From the NCBI GenBank assembly GCA_024516155.1, contig JAJJXM010000028.1, forward strand, positions 248,001-312,000: a DNA stretch of 64,000 nt, read 5' to 3'. This stretch comes from Pyronema omphalodes. Taxonomy: Eukaryota; Ascomycota; Pezizomycetes; Pezizales; Pyronemataceae. Numbering within the stretch: position 1 is the stretch's first letter; each line of letters opens with the position of its first letter. The notes below the pieces were generated by a model that searched no databases, had not been told where the DNA came from, and saw only the letters and a program-made list of their open reading frames with translations. The position numbers and the translations under genes were made by a program. Shown piece after piece: positions 1-13,398 of this stretch.

Positions 1-35
1 TAACCAGTAACCTGGGCATTAACAAACCGGTCAAT

Positions 36-120
36 CCCATAATCCCAATCCCAATCCCACAATCCCAACCCCGAGCAAATCCCAATCCCAATCTCAATCC
101 TAATCCCACAATCCAATCCC
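36..120. repeat. AATCCC-type degenerate tandem repeat
   Basis: Irregular runs of AATCCC and CAATCCC units. This is not the usual TTAGGG/CCCTAA telomere unit, so it is called a simple repeat only. Confidence 0.7.
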
Positions 121-244
121 GAGTAAACCTCAATCCATCCAAATACAGTACAATACAGTTCTAGCATCTATAAGGGCGTAAAGTAGAATATTTACTGTAC
201 ATACATAGATTTAATATGGTAGATATGCTGGATTGGATACACAA

Positions 245-332
245 TACCATATAGAATACCATACCATACATAATACACAATCCACAATACTATACCATAC
301 CATACCATACCATACACAATACCATTCCACGG
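245..332. repeat. ACCAT/CATAC pentanucleotide repeat
   Basis: Repeated ATACC/CATAC units, with the longest clean run of CATAC at about 294-315. Confidence 0.75.
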
Positions 333-550
333 CTAAAACTTCAAGGAGTCACTATATATATATACATGATATAGTTTCCATCCGCGGTTAATTTACGACC
401 GGGTTGGCTGTATGGATGTATATATATAAACGAGCATCGGGCCGTATGTACTATGTAGCGTTTCCTGTAATCCTCAACTTGCCCTGGCAGCCCTGGCAGC
501 ACTGAGGATTTCTTGAATCTTATTGGCGGCTAGGAAAAGTTGAGTTGGGA

Positions 551-575
551 TAAGCTAAGCTAAGCTAAGCTAAGT
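551..575. repeat. (TAAGC)n microsatellite
   Basis: Four to five clean TAAGC units ending in a variant copy. Confidence 0.8.
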
Positions 576-1368
576 CAAGCGCACCCTCCATGATGCCAGC
601 AGCGGCTAGCCATCTATCCGAAAATCTACAGTTTCTTAAGTGAAGCCCAAGTGAAGCCGAAGTAAAGATAAAAGATGAAGGAGGGTTAACCATAGTACCA
701 TAGATCCGAAAGTTGAAACGAAATTTTCGTTTGGTTTGGAGTTTAGTATAGTTTAGGGCTCTTAGAAACAGGGGAAACTCTATAACTGTTGGCATGCCTA
801 ACCTAACCTATACTAAATGATGGAAAACCAAATATTAACAGCTCGGTTATTCCCGTCCTGTCCTCGGAAGCCAACCCGGTTAATTTAGTAGTGCTATGTA
901 TCGCAGTTTCCAACTTCTTAACTTCCCAACTTCATAGCTTCATAGCTTCCCGTCGTCCTGTCGCCCTGCTTTCCGAGCCCCGAGTCCCGAGTCCCGAGTC
1001 CCTCCCGAGTCTCCCACCCCACCTCCCGAATGTCTATGTCTTACTACCTTCCTACCTTCCGTTCCCGGCATCGTTGATTCGTTTCGTTCGGTATCTGTAT
1101 ATCCCCATATCCATATTCCACCGGTGTATATAAGTAAGTAAGTAAGCAAATCCTAACCAAGCCAGGACTCGGGTAGGTAATGTACCAACAATCACCGCCA
1201 GTATATCTAGTTGTATGTATAACCCCTCCCCCCCCCCTCCCTCCCCCCAGGCAGCCGCCGGAACTATACCCACAGAAGAAGGTGAGGGATATGGGTGGAT
1301 TGTTTTCGGGAGGTTTTTTTTGATTCCTTGGGATCGGAGGAAATTTTTTGGTGTTTTCGGTATGTAGG

Positions 1369-1429
1369 GATTGGTATTGGTATTGATTGGGATTGGTATT
1401 GATTGGGATTGGTATTGGTGTTGGTGTTA
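1369..1429. repeat. GATTGG/TATTGG repeat
   Basis: Tandem hexamer-like units (GATTGG, GATTGGTATT). It resembles the complement of the AATCCC repeat at the window start. Confidence 0.7.
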
Positions 1430-1507
1430 TTACTGTGCTTGTAGGTACATATGGGATCCATCAAATACATACCGAGGGACAGAGACCAGTGTTGTGTATA
1501 GCAACGT

Positions 1508-1559
1508 CCCCCCCCTCCCACCCCCCCCCCCCCCCACCCGCCCATCCCACCACCCCCCG
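1508..1559. repeat. C-rich low-complexity tract
   Basis: Long C runs interrupted by single A, T or G bases. Predicted proline-rich frames here are artefacts of this composition. Confidence 0.85.
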
Positions 1560-4500
1560 CCTATCCCACATCACATCCCACATCCGCAGTTGAGGAAATT
1601 CCAGGAGATTGGATACTGTCGCGAAAGGAAACTCGTGAGGAATTTTTATGTACGCATTTACACCTGGAAGAATAATCTACGGTACCGGTTATGTTCCACC
1701 CCCCCGAAGATTCACCGGGTATGATGAGTTTTGGATTGCGTGTAATTTCTTTAGGTATTTTTTTTTTGTTGATTCATGGAAACATGGAAATATGGAAACA
1801 TGGACACATGGAAATAAAAGACACCCCCCCCGTTTCCTCATTGGAAGTATAGTTAAGAGCAGAGGTTGAAGGATTAAGGATTGAGGATTATGGATTAAGA
1901 CCCCTTCACACGCCCACGTCCCGCATCCCACCTCTGCTTCTCACAAAGGAAACTATAGCAAACAAATGAAGCTGAAAAAGCTATGTATGCGATAGAAAGG
2001 AAAGAGAGAAAGATACATAGAATACATATCACGATGCACCAGTCACCAGTCACCAAGCACCAAGCACAAGACCGAACACACCCATCCGCCATCCACCGTC
2101 CACCCCACGGATCACATAATCTTCCACAAAATGGCACCATGGCACCATAGCACCATATCTATCTAGCCGTCCCCTTCCCGTTTCCTGGGTAAATCGTTAT
2201 AGTCAGAACCCAAATCCCCCCCACACCATAATTTATACTCCCTTAGGAATAGTGAAAACTTCTTATTAAGCGCTCCCGTGGATTCAATATTCGGCTGTTT
2301 CTTGGTAGCGGATAGGGAATGCTGGAAATAGAGGTTACTGGATATAGGATAGTGATGACAGACATCCGAAAAATCGGTACTGCTGTACAGTCGACTGTAC
2401 ATACAAACATAACCCCCCCCCCCTTCTCCCCACCCCCACGTGCGCGTCTATTATTGAATATTCCCTCGATCTCTATTCTTTACCGTCCTGCCGTATTTAC
2501 GACTGTGTATAATATAATCATCCAGAGTAATAGACAAAAGAGGAAATAGAGATTCGAATTCCGAATCCCAAAGGTCGGATCGGGTAGGATAGGGTAGGAA
2601 GGTAGCAGGTAGCAGGTAGCAGGTAGCCTGGGTAAGTTTTCGCGACCGTTGCCATGTTGCGACCATGTTGCGACCGACGACCGTACCTGGGTCGCGTCGG
2701 ACCGTCGGTACCTGCATGGTACCTGCAGCATGCCAACAGCATTAAGGAACACCTAGCGAAAGGCGAAAGGAATCCCCTGGACCCCCCTCCCCCTGTACGT
2801 CGGATGTCCTCCAGCTAGCTACATAGTCGGGTATCTGTACCTGATCTGTTTTGTTTTGAACTCAACCGTTGTGAGCACTTAAAACATAATACAACAGAAT
2901 ATAACAGAATACAAAACAACAGTAGTTGGGGGAGTTAATTGGTAGTTTTGTGGTTTAGTTGGGCTGAGTTGATGGAACGGTGGATCGGTGGAGCGGTACT
3001 CTGTTTTGGTATTAGTTTACTTATGTACAGGAATTGTGTTTTCTGCTACGGGTTATGTACTACTACCATAGTTCTGCAGAAACGTAAACATCTGCTAATG
3101 TTTCAATTTCCCCTACATACTATCCCACGTAGTTCTGTGTCGCGAAGGCCGGCCACTATTATCCCACCCCGGGGATCAACAAGCCTCAAGCCTCAAGGCG
3201 ACAAAGGCAGCAAGCTATTGCTATTGCTATTACTGGCTATTAGTTGAGGTTATTTTGGTTTTGACTGCCTACTTTATTTAGTGGAATCACGGAGCTTCTG
3301 GGTTCGATTCGGGGTATACGGATCGTTCGATTATGATGGTTCTATGGAATTCTATCGCTACTTTACGTGGGGGGAAAGTGGGTGGAATTAGATATTGAGG
3401 GGGATCGTGATGGTTCCGATCCGATAATATTGGGCTTCATCGGAATCTTTGTGAATTATGAACGACAGTAAATCAATGCAAATCCATACCTGCCGGTAAA
3501 GAATTGACACCCGGTAAACATAGATTCGGAATTCTATGTTGACGTATACAAATTGGTAGGTTGGTGATCTCTGTCATCATAATCCTGGAATATCAATAAG
3601 CTGACTATCATCTGTCATCCATCGACAATCAACTTAGCTATGTCTATCACTTTAACTTCAAAGTTTTTTAAGTTCTGCGTTTTTCCATCCAGATCTGGTA
3701 AATCTGTGATAATTCGCGTATCATTCACCAAGCGGTCTATCATCCTGTCATCCGTCAATCTACTCTATATATTTACGGAAGCAAATCGCCACTCATCTAC
3801 AGATGTTGACAAGCCAGAACTTTGGTAGCGACGGTACCGTGATACCCGGTATTAGGGGATCTAACCCCTTCTGGTAATCAACGCCACTTCCTCAGAGTCG
3901 CCACATACAACCCCCATTCTTCTTTGGTTGTACCATCTGTGGCTTCGACCCACCCCACGGACCATACTGCAGTGGTTCAAACGGTTCGTGGGGGGGGGGG
4001 GGTGTTTATTCTTCAGCTTGAGGAATCTGCGAACTATCGCACCAAAGGTACCAAACTCCCCACACGGACCATCCTTTTGGCCTGGTCTGGCCTGCGAACA
4101 CCCCACGAACCACCCATCCCATCTAATTCTACGAAACTATAGCTGAAAGTGGCACAGACGCCCAAAGGTTGTTTGGTAAACAAAAACAAAAGCCATTACC
4201 ACATATCCACCTACCACAATTGGGACCTGACCCAAATCAACTAACGGCCGGTCCGACCTAAGCTAATCCAAACTTAGGACGAACCTAAACAAAATGAACC
4301 CCCTGTCCCCTCCCTCCTCTTCATCCTCATCCGAATCCTCTCTCTCTCTTTCTCTTCCCACCCCCACGGACTGAACGCACCCACGGACCAGTATATAAAC
4401 AAACCAGCCTCATTTCAGATGTGATACCGTGCGTCTGGAACTCTCCTACAAAGTTTATAGTTCTGACATCCCACACTAGAAAAACGAAATGATGCTTAAA

Positions 4501-6052
4501 CCGGCCAGGTGCGAATCCGGAGTGCCGGTATATAGTGAATCAATAAGTTATCCCAAATAAACGGTTTGGGCCGACGAACATACATAATACATAGTAATAG
4601 TAACATACCTACGGAAAGTTCCTACGAAGACATAATTTGCTGTACCAAATTACTGGTACATACCCGTGGCCAAATATGTGACTAAAAAAACATCTAAAAT
4701 GTTCTTAGAAGCTGATGGTGGAGTGGAAGGAGCTATGGACGTTTTCTTACATACTGCAAAAAGTGGACCAAACGGTACCGGACCCTGGGAATTGCAATAG
4801 TTGTCCTTCCTACACCATGCTAAAAGTTATCAAATCTGAGGACACAGAAGTAGCGAACCAATAAGATATCGAGTTCTGCCATTGCTGTGGATCTAATGTG
4901 GATACCAAGATACCGGATGATTGGGGATCAGGGTCCGGTTACTTGGTAATTCCCCTACAATAAGGTATCTAGAGTGGAGTATACTACAGCATTTCAAAGA
5001 GTTACACTAGAGACTCCTACGAACTGGTCTGTGGGCTTTCTTTTCTCTACTAGAAAGAGGCTTTGCTCCTCTGTAGTCCGTTAACAAACCACCCCCCGGG
5101 TTCAGTTCGGCCAAATCTACCAGCTTGTTGATTGGTTGAAGGAACTAAGGGAGACAGAGACCCAGGAAATCCGACCGAAGACTAATGCAATGGGAGCCTT
5201 GGCCCTTGGGATCTAGTAGCAGGAAATCCCACGTATTTACCATAGTGTTTTCAATAGCCGATTTCCAAGAAACCATAATCTACCTTCTAGAGTTGATAGA
5301 CTATCATCCTTAGACTCGGTACCATAAGGCAGCGTATGATCTGTCTTACATCGGGCGTAGGACTTAAGATTCAACAGTAGCTGGAGAGCCTTAGGATGGG
5401 CCTTAGAATGGCCGGGCTTAGGATATAGGAGCTGATCTAGTATCTTTAGATTCGTAGGCATGTCGTTGGGTATTCGGTAGATTCTTTAACACTATTTTGA
5501 TCAATCTTCTCCACCAAAAAAACAAAAAAACAAAGCAGTTTATCCCCAATTTCTGGGAACTATGAACCATCCCCCACGCCTCCAGTCTTCAGTAAGTACA
5601 CGTAATGAATCAATGGTAAAAAGAACTAGATCAACTGTGCATGAACCAATGAGATGCACCATATCATCGGCAAGGTAGTTCAGGATTATTATCGACAACC
5701 TATGTAGAAGATCCATCATTCCACGATCTACATAGTATTCACTACCAGCGCAGTATCGAGTCCCGAGAGCTTATACTAGACCGAGACAATCCTTCTAATT
5801 GAATAATAGCATAGAAAACACGCCCATTATACTGGTAAACTATTCACACCTTCCTAGATATGCACAAGTTTCATCCGGACTCTGGGGATGTGGTCCGCCG
5901 GTTTTGTGCTCCATGCTTCATTGGGGATATAAATTTATAATTTATATATTCGCCATCGTATTTAACAAACTGCCGTGTGGGGGCTATGGAAAACCAGAAA
6001 GTCTGGACTCTTCAACTCATAAACTTAGCAAATTCCAACTGAACCATTAGGT

Positions 6053-6077
6053 TGGTAGGTAGGTAGGTAGGTAGGTA
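6053..6077. repeat. (GGTA)n microsatellite
   Basis: About six clean tandem GGTA units. Confidence 0.85.
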
Positions 6078-7449
6078 TCTAGAGACCTACAATATAGACA
6101 GAAGAAAGTTGGGTACGGCGGTCACTGATTGATCAGCCCGAAAATGGTGAAGCTACAGCCAAGCCATACTCCCAATAAACATAATCATGTCCCATACCAC
6201 TGGAACCTTAGTCCTAAATCCCTGGGGTTTCGAATTTATAGATTACCACTGACCCTACTTACCCATACCCATACCCCTACCACTATCCCTACCACTACCC
6301 AGCAAGCAGCACAGCCCACACGGACCAATTACGCCCATTAGCGAGGGGGATCAAGACCATACCTTCCCAATTTTCTGGGTCATGGGTATGGTATGGTCTG
6401 GTCTGGTCCTGTGCTGAGCTGCGCGGTGCTGTTATTACATGCCTGCCTTGTATGTACATGCAGTCTGTCATGAAGCCAGCCACTGCCGGTCTCGCAGCTC
6501 GCTACCAAATGGATAAGCCCATCTAACCTCCTCGCTACGAGCTTTAGCTATGGCCATGCCCGATTAACTCCCGTCCCCCGTCTCCCGTTGACCTGCGTAT
6601 CAGTGCTTTGGATACCCGTAATAGATACTCGCTAATGATAGACGGTAGAGGCTTGCATTGAATGGTTTATCTTTCAAAGCCGCTGGAATGGGTGCAGTAT
6701 GTATTTACTGTATATGATATAGAACTTGGGATATAATGAACCTTCAACCATACCCCATAGATGATTATTACCGTGGAACATGGGAACGGATTACGGACAC
6801 TGAGTTCCTATATGGTAGTTCACTCTTGGAAGCCGGTATTCTTGGGTTGTTACTTGTAAGGGACCGGTATTCTGTTTTTGGGATATATACAGCTATAGAC
6901 TTCATTTGGGGGCCATTTGTTTTTTGTTTTTGTTTTTTCTTTGGGATTCATGAAGTGAAATCAACACGTTTCTACCTGATAATATGTTCAACAATCGGTG
7001 CAGATGATTGATAAACAATTTGTAAGATAATTATCCTCTGCATGTGTTCTTGGCAATATTCTCCATGTGCTTCTACTATTCAATACCATTCGTTGTGAAA
7101 TTTATATCCTGTAGGCATGGGAACCAGTTTATTGGTACATAGTGATAGCCGCACTAAGATCCTCCTTCTCCTCCTCCGTCGTCGTCCAGGTACCAGTCCA
7201 TCGGTTTTCCAAGCTGTGTAGGTTACGACTTACCAGTTAATCGTAATACAAAAATGGCTTGGCATACTTTGTCGGGCTGGGAAAAGGTACCGTCAATCTG
7301 GACGCCCCTGGCCACGGAGTCTGGTTCTCCTTCCAGGGGTCTGGAACGGGGAGTTCCTTATGGCCAGGTCGGCGGGTTTCTTATTTTTGTCTAGACTGGG
7401 GGGGGAGGGGGAAGGATGTGGATTATATTTGGGATGGCTTCGGCACTTT

Positions 7450-9380
7450 GTCGGTGGTAATTGCGTTTTAACTGTTTGTTTTATTTGGGACGTGGGATGA
7501 TTAGGCTTGGCGGGATTGGCTTGTTTATGTATTTCGTTGGGTTTTCCAACGTGGGGGGATGTTTCGTAAAAGTTGAAGTCCACCTAATTTATTTTGTTTG
7601 GGAGTTATTGATCCTTGGCGGATATATCCGTTGGTACAGGAAAACTTACCAAAGGTTCCCCTTAGGCCCGTGGGGGGAGATGTAGGGAGTCCCAAACAAA
7701 AAATACCCCTTAGTTTCCGTTAGTTTCTCCTGATGGGGAGATTTCAGGTGTCGATCGTTGGGTCTCTCTGTTTCTTTGGGTCGAGAGACAGGGGGGTTTG
7801 GAGTTTCATGGATGCGTCTAAACTTAATATAGCATAGTTAAATACGGGAGGTTAATTTCTCTGGGACCGTCGCTCAGCGGGAGGTTCCTTCCCTTGGGTC
7901 GGTAGTTGGGCTCGCTAAATCGAGCTGGGTCTTGGAGAAATTCTTCTGAGTCGTTTGCGGGTGGCATTGCGCCACGGATCCCTTTGTTTGGGTTGATGCC
8001 GTGATGAATTCATTGAAGCTGGATTTCTTCATGCTTTTCGGCCCCTTCTCGCCGGTAATGGAACCAAGCGCTGGGGATTCGTGGGGATGGGTGTATATTG
8101 CGACGGTGTCTTGTTTTTTGGCTTCGTCGCTTTCGCTCTACAATGGGCGATTTAATTCTTAAAGGTCGATTTGTTTAAAACATATGTTTTGCACTTGGTA
8201 ATACGACAGTGAATGTTTTACAAGTATGCAAACTCGCTTTCCTTCGCTCTTTTTTCGTATTGCTTTCGCTTCATTCCTTGAGGCTGTTCAAAATATTTTA
8301 TTTGGTAAAGAGTTTCCTATTTTCACGCCGGTGCTATGTGTTTATTTCCTTGATTTTTTGGTAGCGAAAAAAGGCCTTTCCTCTTATCCCAACGGATACT
8401 GTTTAACGTTTGTTTTTCGAACAGATGGTAATTGCGCATCCCGCGACGGGATCCTGTCTTTGGGACTGCCGCCGTGGCGATAAAAAGGTCTGTTGGTATT
8501 CGGTTATCTCCTTGGGGTTCACATTTCCTTCTCAGTTCGCCATCCACGACGAGAGGCTTCTTCTAATTCCAACTAACTCTGGGACAGGTGGTATCAGCGT
8601 CCCGCTTCCTTTGTTTGGGTCGATTCTCCATAGGAAACCCAGAGCAGGAACAGTTCTCCTTCCTGGGTAATGGATGTTGGTATCAGTGCAATATGGATCT
8701 GCGATTTCATCTTGAACTGCTGTGCCGCAACTCTGGATGTGGCTTTACTAACTGTGGGGCATCTTCAGTTGTGCTTTTACAAAGTGGTCTTTGCGTTATG
8801 CTTTTGCTGGGACGCTGCTCCCCGTCACAGTCTCCTGATGGATACATAATATTTTCATGGTCTCCTGAAGAATCTTGGGCGTGGGGTGTAGACGTGACCC
8901 AACGCCACGGAACTATCCCAGGGGTTCGGATGGAGCGAGCCGTGGATGCAGAGCAGAGTTAGACTGGACCAAGGAGAACCAAAGACGACCCCACTCATTG
9001 ACGAATCCAGCGATATGGATCTATCCCAATCAACTTCAACCAGCTGGGCGGACCCAGCGAAGCAGTGCACCGTAATCTACCAGTGAACAAGTAATATCCG
9101 CATACATCTATTGTTGGAATTATTGCTGAAGAATTTGAGTGATGAAACGCTCCCCGGTCCCCAGTCAAGCGACGGACGACCCAAGATGTTGGAATGAAGT
9201 GGACAGTGCTTTCAACTTGGGTGCTGCGATACCAAGAATTTCCACAGGTTTGGGACTATCGGATGTATGTCGACAAATCCTGGGAATATTTACTTACGTG
9301 CTAAAGGTAGACGAAATATGGGGATGATTGAGGCGTAGGCTGATACATGTCGTGAACAGGTGGTAATTGCGTCTCCTGAG
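7450..9380. repeat. Recurring degenerate motif GGTGGTAATTGCG
   Basis: A motif close to GAACAGRTGGTAATTGCG occurs near 8418 and 9353. Shorter versions sit near 7452 (GGTGGTAATTGCG) and 8587 (ACAGGTGGTATCAGCGTCCC). Open frames across 8.2-9.0 kb are Cys-rich in places. This could be a decayed repeat protein or unrelated low-copy repeats; I cannot tell which. Confidence 0.3.
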
Positions 9381-11170
9381 GATTTCGTCTGATAGCAGGA
9401 ATAGCTAACATTGGTGGGGAGATGGTGTGATTCATTCCTCAAGGCACGCCACATTCAAACTGATGGATTCGTCTGGGTTTTGGATCCTGATTCCTCTCAT
9501 TCACGCATCCGAAATTCTACTGGTTGAGTGGAGAATCAGCGGATAATGGATCTACAAGGCCAGTCTTTCTTGCAAATAAACTCCGCCACTAACAACATAT
9601 CCGAGGAATGGGTAGCGAGAAGCCGATTCTGATACGATTATCTTGACAACACGTTTTTTTTTTCAGTTTGAAGATGCTAACTTCATCAGTTCCTCGCCGT
9701 GTCCGAAGCTGATGTGGAGACCAATTCAAGACCCTGTTGAACACCCTGGAAGACAGTTTGGGATATATGATTCGTCGGTATTTCTACTCGGTAATCAAAA
9801 GATTTGCGCTGTCCTGCCACGCGAGGGATATCAGATTCAGAGTATGTAGGGACCGAGATGGATTTCTCTTATCGCATGGCTAAGTTTACTGTACCACTGC
9901 AATGAATCTGGCACGGTTCAGCTGACTGCCCGGCCTTGAGTTTCGGTAAGTTGAGGCAAGCTAAACGAATGGTCAATGAGACGCCCTACTGCCTTGGTCC
10001 CTAACGACGCGGGCTCGGTAACAGATGCACGGCTGACAGTACATAGGCTATGAACACTGAGGGCCCTACGCTTAGTTATCACCTCAGTGAGGCGTTGTTG
10101 CGGTGATCTTTAGACGCTCACATGAGAGTGCGGGCAGTTGCGTGAAGTCTAAAGTGCAATAGCGCACCCATGCCCGCATCACCGCCCTACGGCCTCCACG
10201 ACCTGTCAACCCGTCAATTTAACAAGTCTCCACATACATCACAGAAGCTTACTCTCAAAGTCCAAATGCTATTTGCCGCGAAGTCACAAAAGTCTATCGA
10301 TTTAAAAATCAAATTTGATACCTTCCTGTGCAAATCACACGTCTGCACAAAGCCCTATCAAAAGAGCTACGATCGTGACTTCCCGTTATATCTGCACATG
10401 TCCGACCGTTCTCCTTTATAATCTTTTAAACGATTCGGCATATGATCAAGCACTTCTATCGTACGATCTCATGAATGGAGCCCAGAAAGTGCAGATAAAC
10501 GTCCATCTCATGTGCCCAGTGCCTATTGTAATTTAAGTTTCGGTTACTTGCATCAAACTTGTACATGGCATTCTTTGACTTGATAGGAATTGTGCATTGC
10601 AGCATTTATAGATCTTGAACGTTGAAATGCAAAGGATTTTAAACTGAAGATAAATTGAAATATGAAGTGCGGGTGCGGTGGGGTCAGTCCGTCACCTTGT
10701 TCCGACTCATCTATGTTTTTCAAGTAACACGGAACCCTCAGAAACCTGGATATGTGATGCTTGGAAACAAGTGACCGACAAAACTTTCCGGATTGATAAT
10801 CTATTTACGGCTGTTGGCTTCGACATGCAAATCTAGATACCCAATCCTCGAGATATTACAAGTCAACCCATCTTCATTTATTCCATTCTTCAAAGGAGAT
10901 TTGTACCCATGTTCATGCCCCACAGTACTTGAATTCAAGTTGAAATCTTTACGCCAAACATAATTATAGAAATCCAGGACCAGACTCGGAGGAGAACTAG
11001 GAGTGTTGGGTGTGCTTCTCCCCGGGTGCTGCGTGACCTGGCCCCGTATGTACCTGGAACTCAAATTACATTGTCCGATGATTCCGATAGATGAATCTTC
11101 CCCTTCGATGCCGCCGAAATGAGACGTTTCAGATACCTTGTCTGGGGGTCGGGGTCGGGGTTGCGTCATG

Positions 11171-12005
11171 CCGACGGCTTCTCCCTGGCCCGTCTGGTAT
11201 CATAAACTTGCCGAAATTAAAGGGATTCCGTGAAGGCATCCAACATCCGTCGGCATCGGCATGAAAGCAATAATCAAACCCCCTAAGATCCATTCCCGTA
11301 CTGTAAGAACTGGCCGATGTTATGCACGGGACACCACGAAAATCTCAAGGTAGCCGATATCCGTCGGGATCAACTATTGCTTATGAAATCCACATTCGAT
11401 TCTCGGGCAGTGCTCATGCTCATGCTCATCATGCTCATGCTCATGATCAGACTTCCGATATTCCCCGAGTCACCAATCCAAAAACCCCTTAAAATCAGCC
11501 GACTTCCGCCATCGAGCCACGGGAACCATCGATCCCCGGATCAACCATTGGTTTCCGATGAACCCCATGTTGCTCGGACATGTCGCTCGAAGCATCTCGG
11601 TTGACTCGGGAAAAAAAAGAACCTTGTTGTGGGTGTGGAGGGAGCGTTTTTAGATTCCGTCTAGAAGCCGTCGGATAATCCTCATCTAGATCCTCTACGT
11701 AAATAAAATAAATAAAAATAATTCCCAAAATGGATCCCGTCGGATCTTCAGCAGCTCGTCATAGCTCACCGGGGCCCGTGGACCCGTTTTTAGAAGCCGT
11801 CGGATCGCTTTCGTTTGTCCCCACAGTGGATTCTGTATGTATATGTAGTATGATGGACTTATGAGTTCTCGGTTCCGGAATAATACAGCCGTCGTATTTC
11901 TCAAGCGTTAGGCCCGAGCTCGGTCTCGGTCAAGATGGATCATGGAAGAAATTCCCTACCCGAGTTAGAGTTGTGGAGTACTTTAGCTCCCGAGCATTTC
12001 CGTCG
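11171..12005. repeat. Cluster of CCGTCGG motifs
   Basis: CCGTCGG occurs at 11247, 11361, 11668, 11737, 11797 and 11999 on the plus strand and at 11171-11177 on the minus strand. Several copies are extended to AGAAGCCGTCGGAT, with a shared upstream CGTTTTTAGA at the 11668 and 11797 copies. This may be a degenerate duplication series or a binding-site cluster. Confidence 0.6.
11411..11448. repeat. (CATGCT)n repeat
   Basis: Five or so CATGCT units with one ATC interruption. Confidence 0.8.
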
Positions 12006-13278
12006 GCAGTTGGAAGCGGCGGCGCACCGATCGGCATCCGGTCGCTTCTGCTCGCAAGTACTCTGTGCTTATCTAATCCCCACGTTACTGAGTAGCGAGT
12101 ATGTAGATAGCGAACTGCCCTATGATTCCATGCCGCATGATGAATCTCCCCACAGGACTCAGAGTAAGTCAATAAGTAAGGCCTAAAATATTACCAAGAA
12201 AACAAAAATCATGCTCTTTTTTCTGGCACATGAGCGCGAGTTTGCAATGGCTGTGACCTATCCTCCCCAGCAACTACCCGTAATTACAGTGCTTACTCTA
12301 CACTTTCATGATTCACATTTTTTTTAGGCCTTACTCCCTTTCATTGAAAACGAACCTGGAATCAACCTATCTTTTAGTTTCCCCAGGCCGGTATGTATCC
12401 TGTATGACAGTGACAGAAACGTGGCTTAACAAGGTCAACAAGGGTTAACACGCTTCAACAAGGTTTAAAAAAAAGTTAGGCTGCGGCGCAAAGTAAGCTG
12501 TCAGTTGTGGAGTTGTGGCGTTATGGTAAGCCTCATTGTTTGTTTTTCGGGAGTGTGTAACAATCAGCAAACATATTGCATTACATTCAACCACGAGTTT
12601 CATAATGTCTCTTAACTCTACTGGGATTTGTTTTTTTGCATATACGTATGCACATATACCGTTCTATATGAGCGCCCAAAAACCTGAGGTGCCAAATACG
12701 TACATATGAACCTGAAAGCCCTGAAAGCCTTGGGAGCCCAGAATATTCCCATTCATATGGGACGTTTCAAATTTTTCAAGACATGCTGTGCATAATATTC
12801 CGGTCAACTTCCTACACTTTTAACTTCGTCTATCAAGGCATATACAAATAAAATGGTATGTATTTGCATCTACATATATACGTTCCCGGTACAGTGAAAC
12901 GTTGTTGTTTGTGAGTCGGCTCGGGATTAAAAAAAGCATATTGATATGCTGCAAAAAACCTTAGAAGTATGCCTCACGTGGCTGTGTAAAGTAAGGTAAC
13001 TAAAGCTCCTCCTATATATGCCGCGACAAGCCGAAGCAGAACTCCAACTTCGGAAGACTCAGGTAAACAATAGAAAGCCTTAATTTGGTATGTAACGACG
13101 GAGGGCTCACCCGAGTTGTGGTATGGAGTTTTCACCCGACCTCCAAGGTCCCAAAACTCGAGGCTTTGAATCACCGAAAGGAGAAGGGTCTCCAGTACCC
13201 TTTGAAACGAAGAATCTGAATCTGTGATGCGGGTTATGCCCAATAATAATAAAAGAATGTTGGCCGCGCGGAGGTCAA

Positions 13279-13398
13279 AAACTACAGTATCCGGGATTCC
13301 CGTCTGGTCACCCACGACAGTACTAGCCAGACGATATCATGCTTAAATAGCGCAGAGCGGACGGGATGCGTTGTATTCATGATTCTATGACCGTAGCT
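13279..13398 (-). rRNA. 5S ribosomal RNA (minus strand)
   Basis: Read on the minus strand, this shows the fungal 5S layout. It has a 5' end AGCTACGGTCATAGAATCA, the conserved CATCCCGTCCGCTCTGCG loop region, a TTAAGC segment, the GTCGTGGGTGACCAGACGGG block and a 3' end ATACTGTAGT followed by a T run that would end RNA polymerase III transcription. The 5' and 3' ends can pair as helix I. It is nearly identical to the plus-strand copy at about 44.3 kb; I see one clear substitution (C to T in the GTCCGG segment). Flanking sequences of the two copies differ, so they look like dispersed genes. Ends are good to a few bases. Confidence 0.92.

Larger units (their letters stand above)
1..13278. other. 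Gene-poor low-complexity region
   Basis: I see no protein gene that I can support here. Open frames are short, lack recognisable motifs and often sit in simple repeats. The stretch holds many short tandem repeats, C-runs and degenerate direct repeats, listed separately where clear. The Cys-rich open frames at about 8.2-9.0 kb could be remnants of a decayed gene, but no family is recognisable. Confidence 0.5.

Noticed and set aside
36..120. Telomere-like repeat at the window start
   Set aside because: The unit AATCCC does not match TTAGGG/CCCTAA and is irregular; treated as a simple repeat.
3299..3325. tRNA-like T-loop GGGTTCGATTC
   Set aside because: The flanking five-base stem does not pair and no anticodon or acceptor arm fits.
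12974..13315. 113-residue minus-strand frame
   Set aside because: Its start lies inside the 5S rRNA gene and it has no recognisable domain.
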